64,000 nt of DNA from Oscillospiraceae bacterium (GCA_910575815.1 CAJTFN010000011.1:83540-147539); one strand, 5' to 3'; numbered from the stretch's first letter, positions 50,078 through 58,427 are shown. Notes: generated from the sequence alone by a model not told the origin. Translations and numbers: made by a program.

Positions 50078-51430
50078 ATGAACTTGGCTGCGCGACGATC
50101 TTCACACCTGAAGGAAAAGCTTGTAATGCGTCTGGGCTGCTTCCTGGTGACGTTTTCGGTTCTGGCGTCGCTGGTGCTGGAGCCGCCGAAGGCAAAGGCG
50201 TTCGTCATGACCTCCAGCGCGGTGACGTCCCTGGCCAGCGGCTTCCTCTCCGCGTGCGGCCTGACGCCGGTGGTATCCGGGATGGGCAGCAGCAGCGAAG
50301 TCAATGAATCCGTGGCTCGGCTGATTCAGGATTTTCTTAATGAGGAGGTGGGCGGAATCTCGGTGGCAGACTGGGCGCTGAGCTTCGGGGAAATCGGACT
50401 GGCGGTGAAGGACAAGAGGATCGTCATACCTAAGCCGTTTGCCGAGAAGCTGGGAGAGTTCGCCCGGTGGGTGGCGGAGAAGTATGGGGCCCAGGCGGGG
50501 GTGAATGTGGTTTATAGTAGTGTGAATTTCGTTCTTGCAGATGGGACAGTTATTGTATTGGGAAGTAGAGCAGCTAATGCTGCAAATGCATTTATAACGA
50601 TTCCTTCTGATGCAACGGCCTTTTCTTTTGATACTTTCTATGAGTTGAAAAATGGTAGATCATTTGGAATTTTTATAAAATCTGGTACATATTGGATGAA
50701 AAATAGCATTTCTCCTAATTTCCCTTCTGATACATGTAAATCTGTTATTCCTGGATTAGACCATTTTTTTCTTTCTATTGTTCAGAGTAGTTCTGAACTT
50801 ATTGTTACGCCAGCGTTTTTTGATGTTTCGCTATCTAAATACGTTTCGTTTGGTCTGTCTTGGAACGAAAAAGTATTTTCAAGTGTTGAATCTTCTTTGG
50901 CCATTGATGCGACGGAAACCATGCAGGAAGTCCTGGACCGCCTGACCGCCCTGGAAGAAGGCCAGTCCATCGCCCTGGACGTCGGGGCGACGCAGTCCAT
51001 GGAAATTCAGGACATCCTCCAGGGCATCCTGGATGCCATCCTTGCCGGAGATCTGGCTGCCAGCGCGGAAATCGTGGATACCGCCGAGGTTCCGGTGGAG
51101 CCGGAGGAGCCGGATCCGCCCGTAGTCCCGGTGGTCCCTTCTGGCCTGGACAAGCTGGGCGCGGCCCTGACCTCCCGGTTTCCGTTCTCCATCCCCTGGG
51201 ACGTGTACAAAGGCGTCACCTTGCTGGCCGCGCCGCCAAAGGCCCCGTATTTCGAGGTAGATTTCCTGGCCCCCATCGCGTACCGGGTGGGCGGCTGGAA
51301 GGGCAGTACCAAGATTGTGCTGGATTTCTCGGAGTATGAGATCATCGGCCAGGTCTGCCGCTGGACCAGCACGGTGGGCTTCTGCCTGATGCTTGCCAGT
51401 GGGACGAAACGCTTGATATGGACGGCCTGA
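50078..51430 (+). CDS. Adsorption protein (pIII-like) with an AT-rich variable centre
   Basis: 450 residues. Signal peptide about 15-43 (FSVLASLVLEPPKAKA). N-terminal conserved part to about 145. Central part about 145-275, encoded by markedly AT-rich DNA (50510-50905). Then a coiled region, a Pro-rich linker near residue 350 (PVEPEEPDPPVVPVVPS) and a C-terminal hydrophobic helix (QVCRWTSTVGFCLMLASG). Order and position match the receptor-binding minor coat protein of inoviruses. The centre is the likely host-range domain. Confidence 0.72.
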   Translation: MNLAARRSSHLKEKLVMRLGCFLVTFSVLASLVLEPPKAKAFVMTSSAVTSLASGFLSACGLTPVVSGMGSSSEVNESVARLIQDFLNEEVGGISVADWALSFGEIGLAVKDKRIVIPKPFAEKLGEFARWVAEKYGAQAGVNVVYSSVNFVLADGTVIVLGSRAANAANAFITIPSDATAFSFDTFYELKNGRSFGIFIKSGTYWMKNSISPNFPSDTCKSVIPGLDHFFLSIVQSSSELIVTPAFFDVSLSKYVSFGLSWNEKVFSSVESSLAIDATETMQEVLDRLTALEEGQSIALDVGATQSMEIQDILQGILDAILAGDLAASAEIVDTAEVPVEPEEPDPPVVPVVPSGLDKLGAALTSRFPFSIPWDVYKGVTLLAAPPKAPYFEVDFLAPIAYRVGGWKGSTKIVLDFSEYEIIGQVCRWTSTVGFCLMLASGTKRLIWTA

Positions 51431-51448
51431 GAAGGGGGAAAGCTTTAT

Positions 51449-51691
51449 ATGTTCAATGACTTGTCTGATACGCTGGTGAACTTCGCCGTCAGCGTGATTG
51501 AGCTGCTTCCGGCCTCGCCCTTCGGCGTTCTGGACGGGCTGTCCGGCTCCGTGGCCTATGAATGGCTCCAGTTCGTCAACTGGTTTATCCCGGTAGGGGT
51601 CTTCGTGAGCATCTTTGAGGCATGGCTGCTGGGAGTGGGCGCATATTACATCTATCAAATTGTGCTGCGCTGGATAAAGGTAATTGAATGA
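51449..51691 (+). CDS. Minor coat protein (pVI-like)
   Basis: 80 residues from ATG 51449 after GAAGGGGG. Two hydrophobic helices (about 8-30 and 43-72). It overlaps the next gene by four bases. Its place between pIII-like and zot genes matches pVI. Confidence 0.65.
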   Translation: MFNDLSDTLVNFAVSVIELLPASPFGVLDGLSGSVAYEWLQFVNWFIPVGVFVSIFEAWLLGVGAYYIYQIVLRWIKVIE

Positions 51692-52278
51692 GTATCACAT
51701 TGTATACCGGAACACCCGGCAGCGGCAAGAGCTTCCACGCTGCCAAGGATATCGAACGGAGGATGCGCCGGGGCGGCACGCTCATATGCAACTTTCCGGT
51801 GAATACGGGCTTTGTCAGGAAGTGCCGTGCCCAAGTGGAGTATTGGGATAACTCGGAGCTGACGGCGGAACGGCTGGTGGCGTATGCCCTGGAACATCAC
51901 AAAATCGGCAAGGAGGGCCAAGCTCTGGTGGTGATCGACGAGTGCCAGATTATCGATCTTGCCGGCGAGCTGCTGCGGCACGAATCCTGTAATACAGCCA
52001 GGGCCAAGGATGCCGGAGGCCGCATGGGCTCCGATTTGCTGCCTTTGCCCATATTCCTTTGCCAACTTCCCGAAGGGGGGCATGGCGGGGGGGACACTTC
52101 CCCCCCGACCGCTAATTCAAGCCGCACAAGGGAGGGGCCCGCTCCGCAGAGCGGGCCAGCAGGTGGCTCTTTCAAAGGCCCGGAAAAGTTGGGCGTTTTT
52201 CCGGGCTTAGGGGCCTACTACGACAGGCCCCTATATGTCCATTGTCCATTGTCCAGGACTTGGGGGGAAAAGTTATGA
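51688..52278 (+). pseudogene. Truncated Zot/pI assembly ATPase
   Basis: 196-codon frame. Residues 1-90 are clearly Zot family: Walker A GTPGSGKS (8-15) and Walker B ALVVIDECQ (79-87). After IIDL the sequence no longer resembles Zot in any frame, and the rest is low-complexity translation of hairpin-rich DNA. The second half of the ATPase domain and the membrane helix are missing. Phage assembly is probably blocked unless a helper supplies pI. Confidence 0.75.
52136..52232 (+). other. Hairpin cluster, candidate phage replication origin
   Basis: Three perfect stems in about 100 bases: 9 bp (52136-52144 with 52149-52157), 10 bp (52178-52187 with 52197-52206) and 8 bp (52209-52216 with 52225-52232). 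They are followed by GTCCATT direct repeats. Inovirus origins are hairpin arrays in the intergenic region next to rep. Confidence 0.6.
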
Positions 52279-52694
52279 ATACTCGAAATTCTCGGGGGAG
52301 AAACTGGACCTTCGTAGGCTATCCCGAGGACAGCCTTCCGGAAGACTATGCTTCCATTCTTTCGGATGAGCTTCATCTGTGCTGGTGTGAAAGCCCTGTG
52401 CATGATGCCGATCTGAACGGGGACGGTTCGGAGAAGAAAAAGCATATCCACTTCATCGTGTCCTTTGAAGGGAATAAGTCCTTTGAACAGATCCAGGAGA
52501 TCACGGAGTTCTGTGATCTCGTGGAAGCGGTTTTTCAGATGGATAATAACGACTGGATCGATATTATCACTTGCCGGAACACGATGTTTTTGTCAGCGTA
52601 TTTGAAAAGCCGCTATTACCGGAGCCAGCAGCCGGAGCGGCCCGCTTTGGGCCAGGGGATTTTGATTGATCGGCTATCCGGCGAGGAGATTTAG
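52275..52694 (+). CDS. Rep_2-like rolling-circle replication initiator
   Basis: 139 residues from ATG 52275. RNWTFVGYPEDSLPE, LHLCWCESPVHDADLN and KKHIHFIVSFEGNKSFEQ match Rep_2 plasmid initiators; HIH is the metal-binding HUH-type motif. The C-terminal third differs from typical Rep_2 proteins and the catalytic tyrosine is not obvious, so it may be divergent or shortened. It would nick the origin hairpins just upstream. Confidence 0.7.
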   Translation: MNTRNSRGRNWTFVGYPEDSLPEDYASILSDELHLCWCESPVHDADLNGDGSEKKKHIHFIVSFEGNKSFEQIQEITEFCDLVEAVFQMDNNDWIDIITCRNTMFLSAYLKSRYYRSQQPERPALGQGILIDRLSGEEI

Positions 52695-52705
52695 GAGGGA
52701 ATTGT

Positions 52706-52867
52706 ATGGCAAAAACAAATCAAAAGTGTGTCCGCCTCTCGGACCGGGTGACGAAGTACATAGAGCAGTAGGTGCGCATCCAGGAGCGGGTAAAGAAGCT
52801 CCGTGAAGCAGACCGCCGCCTCGGGCCGCTGGTGGAATCTCTGCTGGACTTGATGCGGCTGCCGTGA
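52706..52867 (+). pseudogene. Small ORF with in-frame TAG
   Basis: ATG 52706 follows TTAGGAGGG. 21 codons (AKTNQKCVRLSDRVTKYIEQ) are followed by TAG, then 31 further sense codons in frame (VRIQERVKKLREADRR ...) to TGA 52867. Either a nonsense mutation or a read-through site. The full product would be about 53 residues and helical. Confidence 0.5.
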
Positions 52868-52925
52868 TATAATCGTATGGAAACGAAAACCCACCAGAGA
52901 GGAGGCAAAAAGGGGAAGATATAGG

Positions 52926-52955
52926 CGATTGAACAAAATGCAAATTTTGTTCAAT
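52926..52955 (+). other. dif-like Xer site / attR
   Basis: 28-bp site with 11-bp perfect inverted arms ATTGAACAAAA (52928-52938) and TTTTGTTCAAT (52945-52955) around a 6-bp centre TGCAAA. The 11-6-11 layout is that of chromosomal dif sites. It forms the right boundary of the prophage and stands 72 bp upstream of the Xer gene. Confidence 0.75.
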
Positions 52956-53027
52956 TTAGGGGAGGACAAATCGGTGAAACGCCTTTGCACAACCGTTTGA
53001 CTCCAATGTTTTCCCAGGAAAAGCGTT

Positions 53028-54047
53028 ATGAGCGATTATCGAACCGAGGCTCCGCCGGTGTTGCGTGATTTTCTCGCGTATCATGAAACGGTCAAAGCCC
53101 ATTCCAAACGCACGGTGGACGAATACTTTCTGGATCTGCGGAATTTCTTCCGTTATCTCAAGCAGAACCGGAACACCGGACTTTCCGGTCTGGCCCTGGA
53201 TGAGATCGATATCCTGGATGTGGACCTGGATTTTGTGTCCAGCGTGACGTTGACGGATATCTACGGCTATATGACGTATCTGAGCCGGGACCGAATTCTG
53301 CATCAAAATAGTCAGGTTTCTGACTATGGCTTAAACGCCGCGTCCCGGGCCCGGAAGCTGGCTACCATTCGTTCCTTTTACAATTACCTGACCAACAAGG
53401 CTCACTTAATTCGTGAAAATCCTGTCAAGGATATCGACTCACCCAAGCTGAAAAAAAGCTTGCCCAAATACCTGACCCTGGATGAGAGCGTTCATCTGTT
53501 GGACTCCGTGGACGGCAAAAATCAGGAACGGGACTACTGTATTCTAACCCTGTTTTTGAACTGCGGATTGCGGATTTCGGAGTTAGTTGGATTAAACCTC
53601 CGGGATATTCAGGACGATGCCCTGCGGGTCCTGGGCAAAGGCAATAAGGTTCGAATTCTTTATTTGAATGACGCCTGTCAGGACGCCTTGAAGCGCTATT
53701 TGGCCGTTCGCCGTCCCATCATCGGCCGGGACGCCAACGCCCTCTTTCTCTCCTCCCGGAATGAACGGGTCAGCCGGTCCACCGTTCACGCCATGGTCAA
53801 AAAGCGCCTCGCCGCCGCTGGAATCGATGAGAGCGAATACTCCTCCCACAAGCTGCGCCACACCGCCGCCACGCTGATGCTGCAAAACGGTGTGGACGTC
53901 CGGGCCGTTCAGGAAGTCCTGGGCCACGACCACCTGAATACCACGCAAATCTACACCCATATCGACAATGACGCCCTGCGGGTTGCCGCAAAGGCAAATC
54001 CCTTATCCCATATAAAAAGCACAAAGAAATCAAAGAAGGAATCGTAA
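53028..54047 (+). CDS. xerC: Xer-family tyrosine recombinase
   Basis: 339 residues from ATG 53028. N-terminal SAM-like core-binding domain about 10-125. Catalytic domain with Arg182 (GLRISEL), Lys207, His274-x-x-Arg277 (HKLRHTAA), His300 (VLGHDH) and Tyr309 (IYTHID). All six positions are present. Xer recombinases resolve chromosome dimers at dif. The dif-like site directly upstream recalls the XerS/difSL and XerH/difH arrangements. XerC versus XerD naming is uncertain. Confidence 0.9.
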   Translation: MSDYRTEAPPVLRDFLAYHETVKAHSKRTVDEYFLDLRNFFRYLKQNRNTGLSGLALDEIDILDVDLDFVSSVTLTDIYGYMTYLSRDRILHQNSQVSDYGLNAASRARKLATIRSFYNYLTNKAHLIRENPVKDIDSPKLKKSLPKYLTLDESVHLLDSVDGKNQERDYCILTLFLNCGLRISELVGLNLRDIQDDALRVLGKGNKVRILYLNDACQDALKRYLAVRRPIIGRDANALFLSSRNERVSRSTVHAMVKKRLAAAGIDESEYSSHKLRHTAATLMLQNGVDVRAVQEVLGHDHLNTTQIYTHIDNDALRVAAKANPLSHIKSTKKSKKES

Positions 54048-54074
54048 AAAACCCGCCCAAACAGGGCGGGTTTT
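54048..54074 (+). terminator. Intrinsic terminator after xer
   Basis: Stem AAAACCCGCCC/GGGCGGGTTTT with a 5-base loop. Overlaps the gene end. Confidence 0.88.
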
Positions 54075-54118
54075 CCTATGGGCAACAGCTGCGTCCGCAA
54101 AAGTTTTTGAACAAAATC

Positions 54119-54625
54119 TTATGCAGGACGCACTACACCAGCGATGTGGATCATTCGAATTGCCCGGTATTCATAAGTGGACAACGGCCGGTAATCCGCG
54201 TCATAGCTGTGAGCGGCAATCAGAACGTTCTCCCGGGTTGCCGGCTGCCCAACAGAGACTACAATGGGTGAATGTTGGAATTCCGTGCCCTTGAAAGACA
54301 GCTGAATGATATCCCCCGGCAGCAAATCTTCCAAATGGCAGGGCTCCCCCAGCGGACCGACAGCCTGGTTTTTCCGTGTCAGGAAATTGTAGAGATACGG
54401 AACCCCCGTCCAAGCCGGGGCCTTCCGGTTGGCGTCGATGTAGTACCAGCCGTAGGTCGGTGTAAAATTCATAATGCCGCTTCCGGCGTAGAGACACTGG
54501 GACGCAAAGTTGGTGCAGTCCCCTCCCAGGTGCTCGTAGTCGTAGAAGCGGGGGTTCCGGCCATAGGCCCACTGGTGGGCGTAGAGCACGGCGGCCTCCC
54601 GGTCATATGGATACAGCAGCAGCAT
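54119..54625 (-). CDS. Amidase_6-domain protein
   Basis: 168 residues, starting at ATG 54625 after GGGGAGGG. YDREAAVLYAHQWAYGRNP then GGDCTNFASQCLYAG (candidate Cys nucleophile) match the putative amidase domain PF12671. HSPIVVSV and IAAHSYDADYRPLS supply candidate His residues. No signal peptide is visible, which is uncommon for a wall enzyme; cytosolic or spore location is possible. Confidence 0.8.
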   Translation of the reverse strand: MLLLYPYDREAAVLYAHQWAYGRNPRFYDYEHLGGDCTNFASQCLYAGSGIMNFTPTYGWYYIDANRKAPAWTGVPYLYNFLTRKNQAVGPLGEPCHLEDLLPGDIIQLSFKGTEFQHSPIVVSVGQPATRENVLIAAHSYDADYRPLSTYEYRAIRMIHIAGVVRPA

Positions 54626-54678
54626 ACCGCTTCCCTCCCCTTCTCCACAGGATATGCAGAGCAAGGCGGAAGGGTGCG

Positions 54679-55518
54679 TCAGCGCCTCGTAACCGGCAGC
54701 CAGACCTGGAAGCGGCTTTCCTCTCCAGGCCGGTTCAAATAGACCTCAATGTCCGGCGCCTTGGCCCACCCATAGCCGGAATCCGGTAAATATTCCGAGA
54801 CGATCCGCTTTTGAAGCTCCTGCATGGCCTCCGGCAGACGGCCCGTCCCGGCGAAAATCGCCCAGGTGGCGGCGGGCACCATCCATTCATGCATTCCCTC
54901 CGGGGCGGGGGCGCTGGAGGCCACAGCGATATAATAGAAGTTTTCCTCCTCGTCACAGGTGCACACGCCCAACATTCCGGCCGGCTCCCCGTTCATCAGC
55001 GGAACCAGCTCCGCTTGCCGCGGGCCGATCTCCGCCCAGAATTTCGGGACCACTTGAAAGCTCTTTTCCACGTCCATGGGCAGCGGCGTGCGGAAGCCCA
55101 CAATGCGGAAAGCCTCCCGTTTTTCGATCTGATACTCCATTTCCTCGGCTCCTTTGAGTACAAATTTGAAGTGGATACTCGGAAAGGCTTTTAGCTTTAC
55201 ACCTTCTTGCTTTGCTTGGGATGGAGGCAGCTTGTGTACCGCCTGGAAGGCCCGGTTAAAGGCGGTAGGCGATTCATAGCCATAGCGCAGGGCCACGTCC
55301 AGCACTTTCTCCCCGTTTTGCAGATCCGCCGCCGCCCGGGTCATGCGCCTCCGGCGGATGTACTCGCCAAGCGGGATTCCGGCCAAGTAAGAAAACATCC
55401 GCTGAAAGTGGTAGGCGGAACAGCCCGCCAGCCTGCCAAGCTCCTTTGGGTCGATGTCCCTATCCAGGTTTGCTTCCAGATAGGCCAGCGCCTTGTTCCA
55501 GTCGTTCAGCCAATCCAT
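54679..55518 (-). CDS. AraC-family regulator with GyrI-like effector domain
   Basis: 279 residues, starting at ATG 55518 after GGAGGGG. N-terminal double HTH about 5-105 (LGRLAGCSAYHFQRMFSYLA; VALRYGYESPTAFNRAF). C-terminal GyrI/Rob-type small-molecule-binding domain about 125-279 (FRIVGFRTPLPMDVEKSFQ). Resembles Rob/BmrR-like drug-responsive activators. Target genes not evident. Confidence 0.88.
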   Translation of the reverse strand: MDWLNDWNKALAYLEANLDRDIDPKELGRLAGCSAYHFQRMFSYLAGIPLGEYIRRRRMTRAAADLQNGEKVLDVALRYGYESPTAFNRAFQAVHKLPPSQAKQEGVKLKAFPSIHFKFVLKGAEEMEYQIEKREAFRIVGFRTPLPMDVEKSFQVVPKFWAEIGPRQAELVPLMNGEPAGMLGVCTCDEEENFYYIAVASSAPAPEGMHEWMVPAATWAIFAGTGRLPEAMQELQKRIVSEYLPDSGYGWAKAPDIEVYLNRPGEESRFQVWLPVTRR

Positions 55519-55650
55519 ACCATCCCCTCCTTGTCTCAAAAGTATACCGCGTTCTGCCGCCGCTGTCCTCTCTGTTTCCGTGCGGAAAAAAAGAGGTAAA
55601 AAGCGGAGGCGCTCCGCGCCTCCGCCTTTGGCCCGCTATGTGGAAATAAA

Positions 55651-56619
55651 TCAGGCCTTGTGGTCGCAACCCAAGACGTCCACCAGCTTATGGCGGACCA
55701 GCTCCTTGATGTTGGCCCGGGCAGGCTTGAGGTACTGACGGGGATCAAAGTCGCCGGGATGCTCGTTGAAGTGCTGCCGGATGGTGCCGGTCATGGCCAG
55801 GCGCAGATCGGAGTCGATGTTAATCTTGCAGACGGCGCTCTCCGCGGCCTTACGCAGCTGCTCCTCGGGGATGCCCACGGCGTCGGGCATCTTGCCGCCG
55901 TTGGTGTTGACCATCTTCACGTAGTCCTGAGGCACAGAGGAAGAGCCGTGGAGCACGATGGGGAACTCCGGCAGACGCTTCACGATTTCCTCCAGAATGT
56001 CGAAACGCAGCGGAGGCGGAACCAGAATTCCCTTCTCGTTGCGGGTGCACTGCTCGGGGGTGAACTTGAAAGCGCCGTGAGAAGTGCCGATGGCAATGGC
56101 CAAGGAGTCGCATCCGGTCTTGGAGACAAACTCCTCCACTTCCTCGGGACGGGTGTAGTGGGACGCCTCGGCAGAGACGTTGACGTCGTCTTCCACGCCG
56201 GCCAGAGCGCCCAGCTCCGCCTCAACCACCACGCCGTGGTCGTGGGCGTACTCGACGACCTTCTTGGTGAGCTCAATGTTCTCCGCGAAGGGCTTGGAGG
56301 AGGCGTCGATCATGACAGAGGTAAACCCGTCGTCAATGCAGGACTTGCAGGTCTCAAAGGAGTCGCCGTGGTCCAGGTGCAGCACAATGGGAATCTCGGG
56401 GCACTCAATGACGGCGGCCTCCACCAACTTTACCAGATACGTACGGTTGGCATAGGCCCGGGCGCCCTTGGACACCTGAAGAATCACGGGAGCCTGTTCC
56501 TCGCGGCAGGCCTCGGTGATACCCTGAATGATTTCCATGTTGTTGACGTTGAAAGCTCCGATGGCGTACCCTCCGTGATAGGCCTTTTTGAACATCTCGG
56601 TAGAAGTGACCAGTGCCAT
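55651..56619 (-). CDS. fba: Class II fructose-1,6-bisphosphate aldolase
   Basis: 322 residues. Zinc and active-site motifs: IVLHLDHGDSFE, VEAELGALAGVEDD, LAIAIGTSHGAFKF and IVLHGSSSVP. Converts fructose 1,6-bisphosphate into two triose phosphates in glycolysis. Divergent from the phosphofructokinase gene, sharing a promoter region; together they form consecutive glycolytic steps. Confidence 0.96.
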   Translation of the reverse strand: MALVTSTEMFKKAYHGGYAIGAFNVNNMEIIQGITEACREEQAPVILQVSKGARAYANRTYLVKLVEAAVIECPEIPIVLHLDHGDSFETCKSCIDDGFTSVMIDASSKPFAENIELTKKVVEYAHDHGVVVEAELGALAGVEDDVNVSAEASHYTRPEEVEEFVSKTGCDSLAIAIGTSHGAFKFTPEQCTRNEKGILVPPPLRFDILEEIVKRLPEFPIVLHGSSSVPQDYVKMVNTNGGKMPDAVGIPEEQLRKAAESAVCKINIDSDLRLAMTGTIRQHFNEHPGDFDPRQYLKPARANIKELVRHKLVDVLGCDHKA

Positions 56620-56731
56620 AACAATACATCTCCTGACAAATTTTATTTGTCCCGTCCCCGGTCCGGATTCGAAAAAGGCCCTGGGCCTTCTTTCCCTCCC
56701 TTTCCGGAGACGAAAACGATTTTCCTTTATG

Positions 56732-56759
56732 ATAATATCACAAAAAAAATAAAATGCAA
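56732..56759 (-). promoter_or_regulatory. Probable fba promoter
   Basis: On the minus strand TTGCAT (56759-56754), 16-bp spacer, TATTAT (56737-56732). Back-to-back with the pfp promoter. Confidence 0.6.
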
Positions 56760-56762
56760 GTA

Positions 56763-56791
56763 TTTACAATTCTTTTTTTGAATGGTATGAT
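56763..56791 (+). promoter_or_regulatory. Probable pfp promoter
   Basis: TTTACA (56763-56768), 17-bp spacer, TATGAT (56786-56791), about 70 bases before the start codon. Confidence 0.6.
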
Positions 56792-56860
56792 AAAAAATAC
56801 CATGGGCTCTGTTCCTTGGTCTGAATCAGAAGGCAAAATTTTTTGAGGAGGCTGTTTCTC

Positions 56861-58099
56861 ATGAGTGAATTGAAAGGCGCCTGCATCTTTGGCCAGTCCG
56901 GAGGCCCCACTTCCGTCATCAACGCCAGTGCCTACGGCGTCATCAGCACCGCGCTGAAAAACCCCAACATCACCCGGGTTCTGGGCGCGGAGCATGGCAT
57001 CAAGGGCGTGCTGAATGATCGGCTCTTCGACATGGGCCAGGAGGACCCCGCCGAACTGGAGCTGCTGAAGTATACGCCCTCTTCCGCCCTGGGCTCCTGC
57101 CGCTATAAGATGAAGGATCCGGACGTGGACGATACGGATTACAAGCGTATTCTGGAGATCTTCAAGAAGTACGACGTTCGCTACTTCTTCTATAACGGCG
57201 GCAACGACTCCATGGACACCTGCAACAAGATCAGCAAATACATGCAGAAGGTGGGCTATGAGTGCCGGGTTATGGGCGTGCCCAAGACCATTGACAACGA
57301 TCTTTTCGGCACAGACCACTGCCCCGGCTTTGCCTCCGCCGCCAAGTATATCGCCACCAGCTGCATGGAGGTCTATCAGGACGCCCGGGTCTATGATACC
57401 GGCATGGTCTGCGTCATTGAGATCATGGGCCGTCACGCGGGCTGGCTGGCCGGTGCGGCCGCCCTGGCCACCGCTTACGGCGCGGGCCCTGACCTGGTGT
57501 ACCTCCCCGAAGTGGACTTTGATATGGAGCAGTTCCTGACCGATGTGGATCGTATTTATAATGAGAAGGGCAACTGTATGGTGGCCGTCTCCGAGGGCAT
57601 CCACTACGCCGACGGCTCCTTTGTCTCCGAGGCCAAGACCTCCGCCACCGACGGTTTTGGACATGCTCAGCTGGGTGGCCTGGCCGCCACGCTGGCGGAA
57701 GCCGTGAAGCAGAAAACCGGCGCCAAGGTCCGCGGCATCGAGCTGAGCCTGCTCCAGCGCTGCGGCGCGCACCTGGCCTCCGAGACCGACATTGAGGAGT
57801 CCTTTATGTCCGGCAAGGCCGCCGTGGAGAACGCTGTGGCGGGCATCACCGACAAAATGGTGGGCTTCGAGCGGAGCTATGAGGGCGGCCAGTATGTTTG
57901 CAAAACTAAGCTCCTGGGCTTAACCGATGTGGCCAATACCGAGAAGAAGGTACCTCTGGAATGGATCAACGCCGCTCATAACGGCGTGGAGAAACCCTTC
58001 ATTGATTATGTGCTGCCTCTGGTCCAGGGCGAGCCCAAGCTGCCGAAGCAGGATTCCCTGCCCCGGTTTGCCAAGCTGAAGAAGGTTCTGGCAAAGTAA
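56861..58099 (+). CDS. pfp: 6-phosphofructokinase, probably PPi-dependent
   Basis: 412 residues, starting at ATG 56861 after GAGGAGG. GQSGGPTSVINAS phosphate-binding motif, YNGGNDSMDT, the active-site PKTIDNDL and MGRHAGWLAGAAAL. Length (about 410) and the GGNDS variant suit the clade that uses pyrophosphate rather than ATP, though phosphate donor cannot be proven from sequence. Produces fructose 1,6-bisphosphate for the aldolase encoded next door. Confidence 0.88.
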   Translation: MSELKGACIFGQSGGPTSVINASAYGVISTALKNPNITRVLGAEHGIKGVLNDRLFDMGQEDPAELELLKYTPSSALGSCRYKMKDPDVDDTDYKRILEIFKKYDVRYFFYNGGNDSMDTCNKISKYMQKVGYECRVMGVPKTIDNDLFGTDHCPGFASAAKYIATSCMEVYQDARVYDTGMVCVIEIMGRHAGWLAGAAALATAYGAGPDLVYLPEVDFDMEQFLTDVDRIYNEKGNCMVAVSEGIHYADGSFVSEAKTSATDGFGHAQLGGLAATLAEAVKQKTGAKVRGIELSLLQRCGAHLASETDIEESFMSGKAAVENAVAGITDKMVGFERSYEGGQYVCKTKLLGLTDVANTEKKVPLEWINAAHNGVEKPFIDYVLPLVQGEPKLPKQDSLPRFAKLKKVLAK

Positions 58100-58120
58100 T
58101 CACTCTCTTCCAAGCAGTAA

Positions 58121-58150
58121 AGCGGCCCCGCTCTTGTGAGCGGGGCCGCT
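58121..58150. terminator. Bidirectional terminator between pfp and cotJC remnant
   Basis: 13-bp perfect stem AGCGGCCCCGCTC/GAGCGGGGCCGCT with loop TTGT. Confidence 0.85.
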
Positions 58151-58183
58151 ATTTCTGTTTATAAGAGGTACGGGATGCCCCGC

Positions 58184-58387
58184 TTACTTATCGAAAGCGG
58201 GGTTCATATAGTAGACATTCTTTTCGTTCATCTTGTCCTTCGCCAGCCGCAAGCCCTCGCCAAAGCGCTGGAAGTGCACCACTTCCCGGGCCCGGAGGAA
58301 GCGGATGACATCGCTGACATCCGGGTCGTCGGAAAGTCGGAGAATATTGTCGTAGGTCACTCGGGCCTTCTGCTCTGGTGCAATCAC
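58184..58387 (-). pseudogene. CotJC/manganese-catalase 3' fragment at the ICE-2 junction
   Basis: The minus frame reads IAPEQKARVTYDNILRLSDD, then VSDVIRFLRAREVVHFQRFG, and ends YYMNPAFDK: the last third of a CotJC-type protein (residues about 130 to the end). Homology stops at about 58386 and an in-frame stop lies 15 bases further upstream, so the 5' part has been separated by ICE-2. This break point differs from that of the cotJC fragment at 45.3 kb. Confidence 0.8.
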
Positions 58388-58427
58388 GAAAGTGCAACAT
58401 TATTGCAAAAAACGGCGAAAAATGGCA

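Larger units (their letters stand above)
48599..52940 (+). mobile_element. Filamentous phage (inovirus) prophage integrated at a dif-like site
   Basis: About 4.3 kb between 15-bp direct repeats CGATTGAACAAAATG (48599-48613 and 52926-52940). It contains, in typical order, small single-helix membrane proteins, a pVIII-like major coat protein, a large pIII-like protein, a pVI-like protein, a Zot/pI ATPase (truncated) and a Rep. It carries no integrase, as expected for Xer-dependent inoviruses. Small size and the truncated zot suggest it may be defective. Confidence 0.85.

Noticed and set aside
51959..52210. Alternative frame as the missing second half of Zot
   Set aside because: The 83-residue product has none of the Zot ATPase or membrane-helix features, so a simple frameshift does not explain the truncation.
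45296..58387. The two cotJC fragments as halves of one gene split by an inversion
   Set aside because: They cover residues about 1-62 and about 130 to the end. The middle is absent, and both lie on the same strand in the wrong order for a simple insertion. Two separate genes or events fit better.
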